From positions 62,001 to 126,000 of the forward strand of contig LBCK01000001.1 in NCBI GenBank assembly GCA_000980705.1: DNA of 64,000 nucleotides, given 5' to 3'. Source of the DNA: Ruminococcus sp. UNK.MGS-30. GTDB lineage: Bacteria; Bacillota; Clostridia; Oscillospirales; Ruminococcaceae. Positions 24,431 through 31,423 of the stretch are shown piece after piece (position 1 is the first letter of the stretch; every line of letters begins with the position of its first letter). A program made the position numbers and the translations under genes. Below the pieces are notes generated by a model. The model worked only from the letters and a program-made list of their open reading frames with translations. It made no database searches and was not told where the DNA came from.

Positions 24431-24476
24431 AAAAATACCATACCGGGAAAACGATTGTTTCCGGTATGGTATTTTT
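24431..24476. terminator. Bidirectional terminator
   Basis: A 16-bp perfect stem (AAAAATACCATACCGG and complement) separates the convergent ZinT-like and ATC-hydrolase-like genes, with T-runs on both strands. Confidence 0.9.
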
Positions 24477-24500
24477 TTGGTTTGTATTTGAAGTGCCGAG

Positions 24501-25160
24501 TCATATCTGTTCCAGATCCCTGTATGCTTCTAGCGCAGGACTTTTATCACCCACGTACCAGTAGTCACAGCAATCGCCGCCAAGCGCCTCTGTCCGGGTA
24601 CGGATCAGACGGGCGTGCATGACCTCAGCGAGATAGTGGTCTGTCCTGCAAAGGTACGGCAAGAGTTCTTCGTAGCCGTGTTCCTTTGCGTGTTTGGCAA
24701 TCGGACAACCGATAAGGTGAAAGCAAAAGCCCTCGGTGCGGTGGTCGGGGTTGATTACAACACGCCAGCTGTCCATCCATTCGCCCCGTGCCTGGTGTGC
24801 CTTCTGCATTTTGTTATATTTCACATATGTCTTTTCAAACAGTTTATACGGCCACTTCTGCCGGTTGCCGTCAACAAATTTTCCGAGGAATTTCATTTTG
24901 TCTACGGCACGGCGTTTGATCTCAAGCAGCGCCTCGCCGTCAAGTTTGTGTTCGCTCGCCTCATAAAATGCAAGGATCGTAAACCAATCCAGCATATTGG
25001 CTGCCATCATATTTTTCCCCAGATCGGGCATATCTTTCATAAATGCAAGGTAGCATTCTTCGGCTTTCGCAAAAATCTGCTCAGCATCATCCGGGTATTT
25101 TTCCCGGCAATATTGCTCATATGGCTTTGCATATGATGACTTCGCATAGGCTCTTTTCAT
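24501..25160 (-). CDS. ATC-hydrolase-like protein (L-2-amino-thiazoline-4-carboxylate hydrolase family)
   Basis: The 219-residue protein has the family's C-terminal pattern: CFHLIGCPIAKHAKEHG, LLPYLCRTDHYLAEVMHARLIRTRTEALGGDCCDYWYV, with Cys, His and Asp residues in the usual places. Characterised members hydrolyse a thiazoline to a cysteine derivative; most members are of unknown function. It is the last gene of the minus-strand operon starting at 28324, just after a membrane protein. AGGGGATA lies before the ATG. Confidence 0.7.
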   Translation of the reverse strand: MKRAYAKSSYAKPYEQYCREKYPDDAEQIFAKAEECYLAFMKDMPDLGKNMMAANMLDWFTILAFYEASEHKLDGEALLEIKRRAVDKMKFLGKFVDGNRQKWPYKLFEKTYVKYNKMQKAHQARGEWMDSWRVVINPDHRTEGFCFHLIGCPIAKHAKEHGYEELLPYLCRTDHYLAEVMHARLIRTRTEALGGDCCDYWYVGDKSPALEAYRDLEQI

Positions 25161-25181
25161 GGCAGTATCCCCTGCTTTCTT

Positions 25182-25661
25182 TCAAAAAATCAACGTAATG
25201 ATCCCGCCCACAACTGCTGCTCCGGCAAACCAGATGAGCGCCATGATGCTCCTTTTTATCAACACCTGCCGCCAGGTCTGCACAAACGGCATATCTTCCA
25301 GCCCCGGCAGCACCCAGAACCGGCTGTGTCCCACCCATAGCTTGTCGATCACAACGCCGTCATAAATATTCATCACTTCGAGAAACAGCAGTGCCTGCCA
25401 GTACGCTGTGCCAAAAGCAGAAACACCATTCCACACACCAATAATCAATACAAGTGCAATAAACATCACCAGGCAGAACACCGTCATGAACCATTTTCGT
25501 TTTCGGCTCACAGTCTCCCGGTCGGTCATTCCCAATGCAATGGCACGATCCTGTACCTCTTTGGGATAGAAATACAGCCCATTGATCGCTCCGCCGATTA
25601 CGAAAAGCTTTACCATTACGGTGAACAGCAAACAATAGAGCAGCAATTGCAGGATAATCAT
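25182..25661 (-). CDS. Four-helix membrane protein, operon member
   Basis: The 159-residue protein has hydrophobic segments at about 1-30, 56-76, 83-105 and 138-159, with a conserved-looking NIYDGVVIDKLWVGHSRFW loop. Its family is not recognised. It is 36 nt from the alpha/beta hydrolase gene and preceded by GAGGAGG, so it belongs to the operon. Confidence 0.7.
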   Translation of the reverse strand: MIILQLLLYCLLFTVMVKLFVIGGAINGLYFYPKEVQDRAIALGMTDRETVSRKRKWFMTVFCLVMFIALVLIIGVWNGVSAFGTAYWQALLFLEVMNIYDGVVIDKLWVGHSRFWVLPGLEDMPFVQTWRQVLIKRSIMALIWFAGAAVVGGIITLIF

Positions 25662-25697
25662 GGTCTTTTCCTCCTCTGTTTGTGTCCCGAAATGTGC

Positions 25698-26555
25698 TTA
25701 TTCGCTCATTTCGCTTAGAAAATTGCGAATCGTTCTTACATAATCGTCTGCTTTCAGCACGGTGGAAAGATGCCCGCCGGAAACATAGACGATTTTCGGA
25801 TCGTGCATCAGCTTGATAAGATCTTCCTGCATTTTTCCGGAAAAAAAGTCCTGATTCGGCAGGATCAGAAGAATTTTACCCTGGACCGCCGCAAAATCTG
25901 ACGCCGTCACAGGAATCTGATTCATCAGGTCGGCGAGAAGTCCTGAGATATGTACATCCTTTTCCTGCTGATAATCCCGGAAGATCGTATCGAACATATC
26001 CTGCGCATAGGCGACCTCTTCTGCGCTTTCGTTGCGGATGTGGCTCATTCCCAGCTTAATAAGTTTCGGTTTCATCTTCTCATAATTGCAGCGTTTCAGA
26101 TACCACAGCATCAGCAGCGCAAAACGGTACTTTCTTTTCAGACTCTTGAGTGTATTGGCATCCATGCCGCCTGTTGAAATCAAGATCAGACCGCCGACCT
26201 CATCGGGATACTTTTGCGTGTAGATCTGTGCGACCATGCCGCCGTCGCTTGCACCAATAAAGATGGGATCTTTGATGCCGAACTTCTGAAAGAATGCGTG
26301 CATTCCAACAACCAGTTCCTGATTGGTGCGCAGTTCCTGGGGATAGTCAAACAGAAGAACACGGCAGACGTCAGACAGTCCGTCCACGTAATCCATCCAC
26401 ATTCCCAGCGTATTCATTCCGCCGTTTAAGAATACGAGTGTTTTCCCATCCGTTTTTCCGCTCAGAATATAGCGAAACTGTGCGCCGTCAACGGTGACGT
26501 TCTCGCAGGGATGCGCTGTTGTAAACGATTGAATTTTTTCGGAATATAATAGCAT
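25698..26555 (-). CDS. Alpha/beta hydrolase
   Basis: This 285-residue protein has the alpha/beta hydrolase order: oxyanion segment FLNGGMNTLGMW, nucleophile elbow IGASDGGMVA (Ser), and late SGGHLSTV (His). The substrate is unknown; esterase, thioesterase and C-C hydrolase roles all occur in the family. AAAAGGAGAAAAGC precedes the ATG. A MITE-like element separates it from the GNAT gene upstream. Confidence 0.85.
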   Translation of the reverse strand: MLLYSEKIQSFTTAHPCENVTVDGAQFRYILSGKTDGKTLVFLNGGMNTLGMWMDYVDGLSDVCRVLLFDYPQELRTNQELVVGMHAFFQKFGIKDPIFIGASDGGMVAQIYTQKYPDEVGGLILISTGGMDANTLKSLKRKYRFALLMLWYLKRCNYEKMKPKLIKLGMSHIRNESAEEVAYAQDMFDTIFRDYQQEKDVHISGLLADLMNQIPVTASDFAAVQGKILLILPNQDFFSGKMQEDLIKLMHDPKIVYVSGGHLSTVLKADDYVRTIRNFLSEMSE

Positions 26556-26602
26556 TGCTTTTCTCCTTTTATTTTGTATTTCTGCATTTTTCTTCCGGTT
26601 CC

Positions 26603-26766
26603 TAGGGGTTGTTTGAAAAATAGCGATGTTTGGAAAAATGCATAGAAATTACTGTATGTTAGGAGAGAATCCGCAGGCAGGCTATCGCCTGGCAAGGATT
26701 TTCGACGACACAGACAGTGATTTATGGGCGTTTTGACAAATGTACGGATTTTTCAAACAACCCCTA
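26603..26766. mobile_element. MITE-like element (164 bp) with 19-bp terminal inverted repeats
   Basis: TAGGGGTTGTTTGAAAAAT at 26603-26621 is exactly complementary to 26748-26766. The 126-bp interior has no open frame of note. The outer TA of each end could be part of the target. The right end supplies the TAG stop codon of the adjacent GNAT gene (26764-26766). No transposase with these ends is in the window. Confidence 0.75.
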
Positions 26767-27369
26767 AGAATCCGGATATTTTATCAGATCATAAAGGACG
26801 CCGTATTCGCCAAAACGGCGTGTACCGGCAAGTTCCATACCGAGGTGGATATACTTATCACACTTGGAGCGTGCGTCGGTATCAAGGATCACCGGCACGC
26901 CGAGTCTGTTGCCCTCAGAAAATGCCATATCCATCACTTTCCGCATATACCCCTGTCCCTGGTATGGCTCTCTCACACAAACCAGCCCCACATAGATATA
27001 TGGTTTCTTTGCTTTGTCAAGCTGTTTGCCCAGCCCCGAACCGCCTTTTGACATGATACGTGTGAAACGAAGCAGTTCTCTGAAATTCATAGAGCCGAGC
27101 AAGCCCTTTGCCAGAGGCAGTACAGCTTTCAGACTGGCATTTTTCTGCCCGGGAAGTTTGTACGCAATATATCCCTCGCCGTTTTCACCCACGGTGTAGA
27201 GCATTCCGCTTTGCAGTGCCATGCGCACATAACCGCAGATAAATGATGCAACAGCGTCCCGGCTTGGGAATGCGTCGATCAATCCATGTTCCGTGCCGTA
27301 GTCATAGTAGCCGAAAACGTGTCCAATGTCCCTAATAATACTTTCCTCTAATTCTGTTACCTTCTTCAT
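26764..27369 (-). CDS. GNAT-family N-acetyltransferase
   Basis: The 201-residue protein contains the acetyl-CoA motif VCVREPYQGQGYMRKVMDMAFSEG (Q-x-x-G-x-G/A type) and the later GMELAGTRRFGEYGVLYDLIK strand-helix. The acceptor is unknown. Its last codon and stop lie in the terminal repeat of the MITE-like element, so the native C-terminus may have been slightly longer. AAGGAAAAAGCG precedes the ATG. Confidence 0.8.
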   Translation of the reverse strand: MKKVTELEESIIRDIGHVFGYYDYGTEHGLIDAFPSRDAVASFICGYVRMALQSGMLYTVGENGEGYIAYKLPGQKNASLKAVLPLAKGLLGSMNFRELLRFTRIMSKGGSGLGKQLDKAKKPYIYVGLVCVREPYQGQGYMRKVMDMAFSEGNRLGVPVILDTDARSKCDKYIHLGMELAGTRRFGEYGVLYDLIKYPDS

Positions 27370-27408
27370 TCCGCTTTTTCCTTTTCTTCTTTTTGCAGGA
27401 CTGCCGCT

Positions 27409-27530
27409 TTATTTTTTCAGGATTTCCGTTATCTTGGCAAAATCCTCTTTTGCCTCCTTGAAATAAGAACTTCGTCTTTCGCACCGGATAGCTTATAGAT
27501 ACTGCGCAGCAACGATGCGAAAATGCTCAT
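27409..27530 (-). pseudogene. Remnant of an alpha/beta hydrolase gene
   Basis: An ATG at 27530 overlaps the methyltransferase stop (ATGA) and begins MSIFASLLRSIYKLSGAKD, like the N-terminus of a known hydrolase type. After about 25 codons the frame is lost. In another frame the text ends SYFKEAKEDFAKITEILKK and stop at 27409, like the C-terminus of such hydrolases. Almost the whole gene between these ends is deleted. The protein match is from memory. Confidence 0.55.
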
Positions 27531-28324
27531 ATGGATTTCCCCTTTTCAAGAACAGCGATCTTGTTGGAAATATTGCGCACAAACGGAATTTTTCCAAGCA
27601 GCTTATAGATGGGCATAAACACCGCCATGCCTTCGGTCAGAGCGTGTTCTTCGACAAATTGGAAATCCGGCAAGAGTGCTGCGAGCGCCTTGCCGTCCTT
27701 TATGCCCCATGTGAATTTCGCACGGCTGCCCTCGATGGATTTTTCCTTGAATCGTTTTGCAACAGCCGGATTCATGATCTCAACCAGCACAGCAGCTTTC
27801 GGGAATCGCTTGGAAATCACTGCAAAAATCCGCTTGACATCTGCCTCAGACAGGTACATGGTCAGTCCCTCAATGATGACCAGTGCCGGCACATCCTGTT
27901 CTGCAATTTTGCTGCCCCAATCGTCCATGGCAGACATAGCAATCTGTGAGATCATACCGCTTTCCGGCAGCAGTTTTTCCCGAACAGCCATGGTCTGCGG
28001 CAAGTCCAGGTTGTACCAGTAAGAAAACCCACGCATCCGATAGCATCGGGTATCCAGTCCGCAGGCTATGTTGACTACCACTGCACCGGAATTTTTGGCG
28101 AGCCACGCCCCCACCAACCGATCGAGTACCAGTGTGCGTGCAATCACACCGCTGCGCATAGCAGTATCCTTGTCTGCGAGGGAAAAATCGTAGTCCAGTT
28201 CGTCGATGATCTCCAACGCTTTTTTGTCTTGAATGACACCACGGCCTGTGCTTTCTTTGGCACGGGCGTATACCGTTTGCAGCATCGTTTCCGGCACACC
28301 GGAAAGTTTTATCTTTTCAGCCAT
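27527..28324 (-). CDS. Class I SAM-dependent methyltransferase (LCMT/PPM-like, COG3315 type)
   Basis: The 265-residue protein has the family's SAM site VVVNIACGLDTRCYRM, then YNLDLPQTMAVREKLLP and VIIEGLTMYLSEADVKRIF. Relatives methylate carboxyl or hydroxyl groups of proteins or small molecules, including secondary metabolites. It is the first gene of the minus-strand operon running to 24501. GAGGAGTGC precedes the ATG. Its leader holds a terminator hairpin and the GTTAG-N6-CTAAC palindrome also found before feoAB. Confidence 0.85.
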   Translation of the reverse strand: MAEKIKLSGVPETMLQTVYARAKESTGRGVIQDKKALEIIDELDYDFSLADKDTAMRSGVIARTLVLDRLVGAWLAKNSGAVVVNIACGLDTRCYRMRGFSYWYNLDLPQTMAVREKLLPESGMISQIAMSAMDDWGSKIAEQDVPALVIIEGLTMYLSEADVKRIFAVISKRFPKAAVLVEIMNPAVAKRFKEKSIEGSRAKFTWGIKDGKALAALLPDFQFVEEHALTEGMAVFMPIYKLLGKIPFVRNISNKIAVLEKGKSI

Positions 28325-28356
28325 ATCTGTTCAGCACTCCTCTTCCATTTTCGCTA

Positions 28357-28372
28357 GTTAGAAATCGCTAAC
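28357..28372. promoter_or_regulatory. GTTAG-N6-CTAAC palindrome before the methyltransferase operon
   Basis: The same 16-bp pattern as at feoAB and the ZinT-like gene, about 35 nt upstream of the ATG. Here it is about 100 nt downstream of the best promoter, so repression would act by roadblock or on a weaker promoter not identified. Confidence 0.55.
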
Positions 28373-28384
28373 CAAGGAAACCTA

Positions 28385-28409
28385 AAAAAGCTGCCTAACG
28401 GCAGCTTTT
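28385..28409 (-). terminator. Terminator hairpin inside the methyltransferase leader
   Basis: AAAAGCTGCC and GGCAGCTTTT form a perfect 10-bp stem with a 4-nt loop, followed on the minus strand by T residues. It lies between the promoter at 28477-28505 and the start codon, so it may act as an attenuator; it can also work on the plus strand. Confidence 0.75.
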
Positions 28410-28476
28410 GCTTTTTATGGATTGTTAAAGCGTCCAAAAGCATCGTTTTCCCGTTTTATGGATTTCTGTTATTTCT

Positions 28477-28505
28477 ATTATATCACAGCTTTCGTGGAAT
28501 TACAA
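28477..28505 (-). promoter_or_regulatory. Promoter of the methyltransferase operon
   Basis: On the minus strand TTGTAA (28500-28505) and TATAAT (28477-28482) are spaced 17 bp, giving a leader of about 145 nt. Confidence 0.7.
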
Positions 28506-28560
28506 TAGAAAAATGAAAGATACGGGTTTTACAGTCTTTTGAGAGACACTTTTGCATACC

Positions 28561-28765
28561 GGCATACGGTACATTCTAAAGCCTTGTCCGCTTTCCGATG
28601 CTGCATCCTTCCGGCGTAAAAACACACCATAAGCGATTTTGGGATGAGCGGAACAGTTTCATCCCAACTTGGAACAGCTGTTTTGAGAAGCACAGATTCG
28701 CTTAGATGCTGCATCATTTCAAACCGGAAGGATACAGCATCTATTTTTACAGATGCTGTATGCCT
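28561..28765 (-). ncRNA. Structured 3' region with CUGUUCC hairpin loops
   Basis: Directly after the LRR-dockerin stop the minus strand can fold into nested stems: GGCATAC with GTATGCC, CCTTCCGG (28723-28730) with CCGGAAGG, and AAGCGA with TCGCTT. Within these lie the hairpins GGGATGA...TCATCCC and CAAnnnn...TTG, whose loops each contain CUGUUCC. A further ATACAGCATCT/AGATGCTGTAT stem lies at the 5' side. Loop motif and location match the RNA repeats at 38860 and 53677, though the order of stems differs. It could also be an old MITE. Confidence 0.4.
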
Positions 28766-28789
28766 GTTTGTATTTGAAGTTTTCCGACC

Positions 28790-30946
28790 TTACTGTTTGG
28801 CGTTTTCTTCCTGTTTCAGCAGTGCATAACGCATCTGGCAAAGGTCAAATCCATTCAAAGTCTGATCTTCGTTGAAATCTGCCGCTTTCCAGTCTGCAAG
28901 CTGTGTATCCGGTACAGCCAGCAGCCACTTTTGCAGTAGCACCACATCAGAAATTGTCAATGCACCGTCTGCATTAACGTCTCCAAGGATTCGCTCTTGA
29001 TACTGAATGTTAGCTCCTGTCAGCTTTTCATTCAGCAAACCAATGGTAATCTGATTCCACTCTTCTTCTGTTCCGTTATAGGAAACTGAGCGCAGATTTT
29101 TGCAGTTAAAAAATGCGGAATCTCCCACCTTAATCAAGGAATTCGGAATTGCAATGGTCTCCAGATAAGGATTTTCGGAAAAAGCGTACATTGCAACAGA
29201 TGTAACACCGCCTGGAATGGTATATGCAGCATCTGTCTTTGCCGCCGGATAGATTACCAGTGTGTCCTGCGCCTTGGAGTACAGAACACCATCTAAGCTG
29301 GAAAAGTTGGGGTTATCTTTCGCAACCTGGACTTCCCGCAAAGCACTGCAGGAACCAAACGCATTTTTATCAATTTTTGCAACTCCAGTTGAAAGTTTCA
29401 CAGATTTCAAAGAAGTACAGCCCAAAAACGCCATTTCGCCAATGGAAGTTACTGTATTCGGGATTTCGATGGATGTAATTGTAGAGAGATAAAATGCTCC
29501 GACAGAGATTGCAGTAACTGGAAGTCCTTCGATTTCAGAGGGAATTACAACATCGGAAACGGAATTGTTAAAGCCGGTGATCTCAATTGAATCTCCATGG
29601 TTGACATAGGTGAATGCGGAACTGTCTGTAGCGTCCGTATTGGGAATTGTATAAGCATAATATACATAGTTCAGTCCAATATAGTCCTTGAATTCAAACT
29701 GATAAGTTACATTATTATACCGAATGGAATCGGCATCTACCAGTGCATAACCCAACGTTTCATCCACTTCTGCCAGGGAGTTGATCCTGTCGGATAGAGC
29801 CTTTACCTTTTTCTCCACAGACAATGCTGCATACTCTTCTGAATTGATCAATGCATTGAGTGTATCCGTAATTTTCTGCATATCCGCCAGTTCCTGCTCT
29901 GTGAATTGGCGATAGACACGGACTGTAACAGTATCGGAAGTATAGGTCTTTCCATTCACTGTATACTGTGCATAATAAGAATAATCCCCTACCTGATTTC
30001 CGGACAGATCCAGATAATTGGAGTACACGCCATCATTTTCGTACAAGTCTCCGTCATTTGGATAGGTGGCTGTGCCATCATCATAAAGCATTGCCACTTC
30101 CTGATTTGTAGAGGCATCTATCAGCGAAATGGAATCTACATTCGCAGCTGTTTCAGCCGTAAACAAAACAGACATTTCTTCTGAATCTACCTGAAGCCGT
30201 TTGGCACTGGAACTCAGTGTAACATCAGTCGCAATACCAGGAGATACTTGATCAGGGTCTTTGACCGCAATGTCCAGATAACACGTCACATCAGAAAATC
30301 CGCCAACACCCTCACATTGATAGGCATAGCAATGCTTTTCCTCATCATAGTTCACAGAGTTTTCTTTTACATATCCCTCTGCAATCAGCTGCTCGAACAG
30401 TGCATCTGCCATCTGCTTTCGGGTTTCCTGATCTGCATTCTGAAATGTGGTATCGCTGGACAGTACACCTACCTTTTGTGCGATTTCTGCCATTCTTTCA
30501 GCATCAGCATCTGATACCGCATCATAAATTACAACAGAAAAGGTTTTTGTGGTAGAAACTGTCCCATCAGCATCTGTCAGGCGAGCATAATAAGAATAAG
30601 AACCAACTGCCGCATTCTCAAACGACAGCACAGCAGACCAGGTTCTGTCATTTTCCAGGTCATCTCCGCTAACGTCGAAGTTGCCGTCATCCAGCATTTT
30701 TGCGACTACTTCGTTTGTTTTGGCATCAACCAGTTCTACATCGCTTCCGGAATACTTTAAGCAAGTAGCCGTAAAGATCACCTTTTTATCGGTTTCATCT
30801 TCCATAAACTCTGCGTTTCCAGTATGCTGATTTAACCGCAGTGTAAAAGAAGGATACTCCGCTGCACAAATTTGCTCCGCACCGACAAAAAAGCAGGTGC
30901 TGCTCATCATTGCAGCAGTGAGCATACTCAGAATTCTTTTCTTCAT
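28790..30946 (-). CDS. Secreted BspA-LRR protein with two Ig-like domains and dockerin
   Basis: This 718-residue protein has a signal peptide (MKKRILSMLTAAMM...) and two related beta-sandwich domains (about 30-145 and 235-345). Each contains the pattern DDG-x-x-x-x-GD-x-END-x-x-(W/Y)S ... YSYYA. A helical region follows, then BspA-type LRRs (about 460-640) and a dockerin (DVNADGALT ... DFNEDQTLN). It is probably a structural or binding cellulosomal component. GAGGAGG precedes the ATG. A 21-bp direct repeat upstream of its weak promoter resembles LytTR sites, and a LytTR regulator is encoded 1.8 kb upstream on the same strand. Confidence 0.9.
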   Translation of the reverse strand: MKKRILSMLTAAMMSSTCFFVGAEQICAAEYPSFTLRLNQHTGNAEFMEDETDKKVIFTATCLKYSGSDVELVDAKTNEVVAKMLDDGNFDVSGDDLENDRTWSAVLSFENAAVGSYSYYARLTDADGTVSTTKTFSVVIYDAVSDADAERMAEIAQKVGVLSSDTTFQNADQETRKQMADALFEQLIAEGYVKENSVNYDEEKHCYAYQCEGVGGFSDVTCYLDIAVKDPDQVSPGIATDVTLSSSAKRLQVDSEEMSVLFTAETAANVDSISLIDASTNQEVAMLYDDGTATYPNDGDLYENDGVYSNYLDLSGNQVGDYSYYAQYTVNGKTYTSDTVTVRVYRQFTEQELADMQKITDTLNALINSEEYAALSVEKKVKALSDRINSLAEVDETLGYALVDADSIRYNNVTYQFEFKDYIGLNYVYYAYTIPNTDATDSSAFTYVNHGDSIEITGFNNSVSDVVIPSEIEGLPVTAISVGAFYLSTITSIEIPNTVTSIGEMAFLGCTSLKSVKLSTGVAKIDKNAFGSCSALREVQVAKDNPNFSSLDGVLYSKAQDTLVIYPAAKTDAAYTIPGGVTSVAMYAFSENPYLETIAIPNSLIKVGDSAFFNCKNLRSVSYNGTEEEWNQITIGLLNEKLTGANIQYQERILGDVNADGALTISDVVLLQKWLLAVPDTQLADWKAADFNEDQTLNGFDLCQMRYALLKQEENAKQ

Positions 30947-30977
30947 AGGAACTTCCTCCTCATTAAAATTATATTTT

Positions 30978-30983
30978 ATTATA
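30978..30983 (-). promoter_or_regulatory. -10 box of the LRR-dockerin gene (no recognisable -35)
   Basis: TATAAT on the minus strand, about 30 nt before the ATG. The -35 position (31001-31006) does not match consensus, as expected for an activator-dependent promoter. Confidence 0.5.
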
Positions 30984-31014
30984 CCATAAAAAGAACACCC
31001 GTGCGAGAAGTCTA

Positions 31015-31056
31015 CGAAACTTACCGTGTTTTCAGCGAAACTTACTGTTTTTCATA
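31015..31056 (-). promoter_or_regulatory. Candidate LytTR binding site (21-bp-period direct repeat)
   Basis: On the minus strand ACAGTAAGTTTCG and ACGGTAAGTTTCG occur 21 bp apart, just upstream of the -35 position of the LRR-dockerin promoter. AgrA-type LytTR proteins bind direct repeats close to ACAGTTAAG with this spacing. Confidence 0.6.
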
Positions 31057-31161
31057 CTTTGTTCTCATTTCCCAATGTGTTTTCTGACATTCACAGGGCA
31101 GGCATCATGGCGCAGTCTTTTGTGAATATCCTAGCCGAATTTTCGCAAAAAGTCAACCCGA

Positions 31162-31356
31162 TTTGCGTAGTTGGTATGTTTTTTTGCGTAATTGGTATGT
31201 TTGGCGCCTTTTCCGCACAAAAAATGCGATATGGACTCGCCCGGAATCACAGTGCTTTTCAGCACATTTTTCGGTAAGTCAATCATATCGCATTTTATCG
31301 CAGAATGCAATGTTTTGTTCCCCAAATGCAGGTTTTCGTCCCCCAAATGCAGAAAA
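31162..31356. repeat. Two further pairs of 21-bp-period direct repeats; otherwise empty intergenic stretch
   Basis: GCGTA(G/A)TTGGTATGTT occurs at 31165 and 31186, and GT(T/C)CCCCAAATGCAG at 31317 and 31338. Both pairs repeat at 21 bp, like the LytTR-like pair at 31015, but with different sequence. The region 30947-31423 has no convincing gene; a short minus-strand frame lacks a ribosome site. Confidence 0.5.
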
Positions 31357-31423
31357 CGTACCATTTCAGTACCGGTGTTCTGCTGAATGACAGAAAACAA
31401 TGCCATTTTCACAGCTGGTGCTT

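Noticed and set aside
31131..31412. Minus-strand frame of 93 codons between the AgrC-like kinase and the dockerin gene, possibly a pheromone precursor
   Set aside because: It starts without a ribosome site, has no AgrD-like Cys and proline-rich tail, and its heptad repeats simply reflect the 21-bp DNA repeats.
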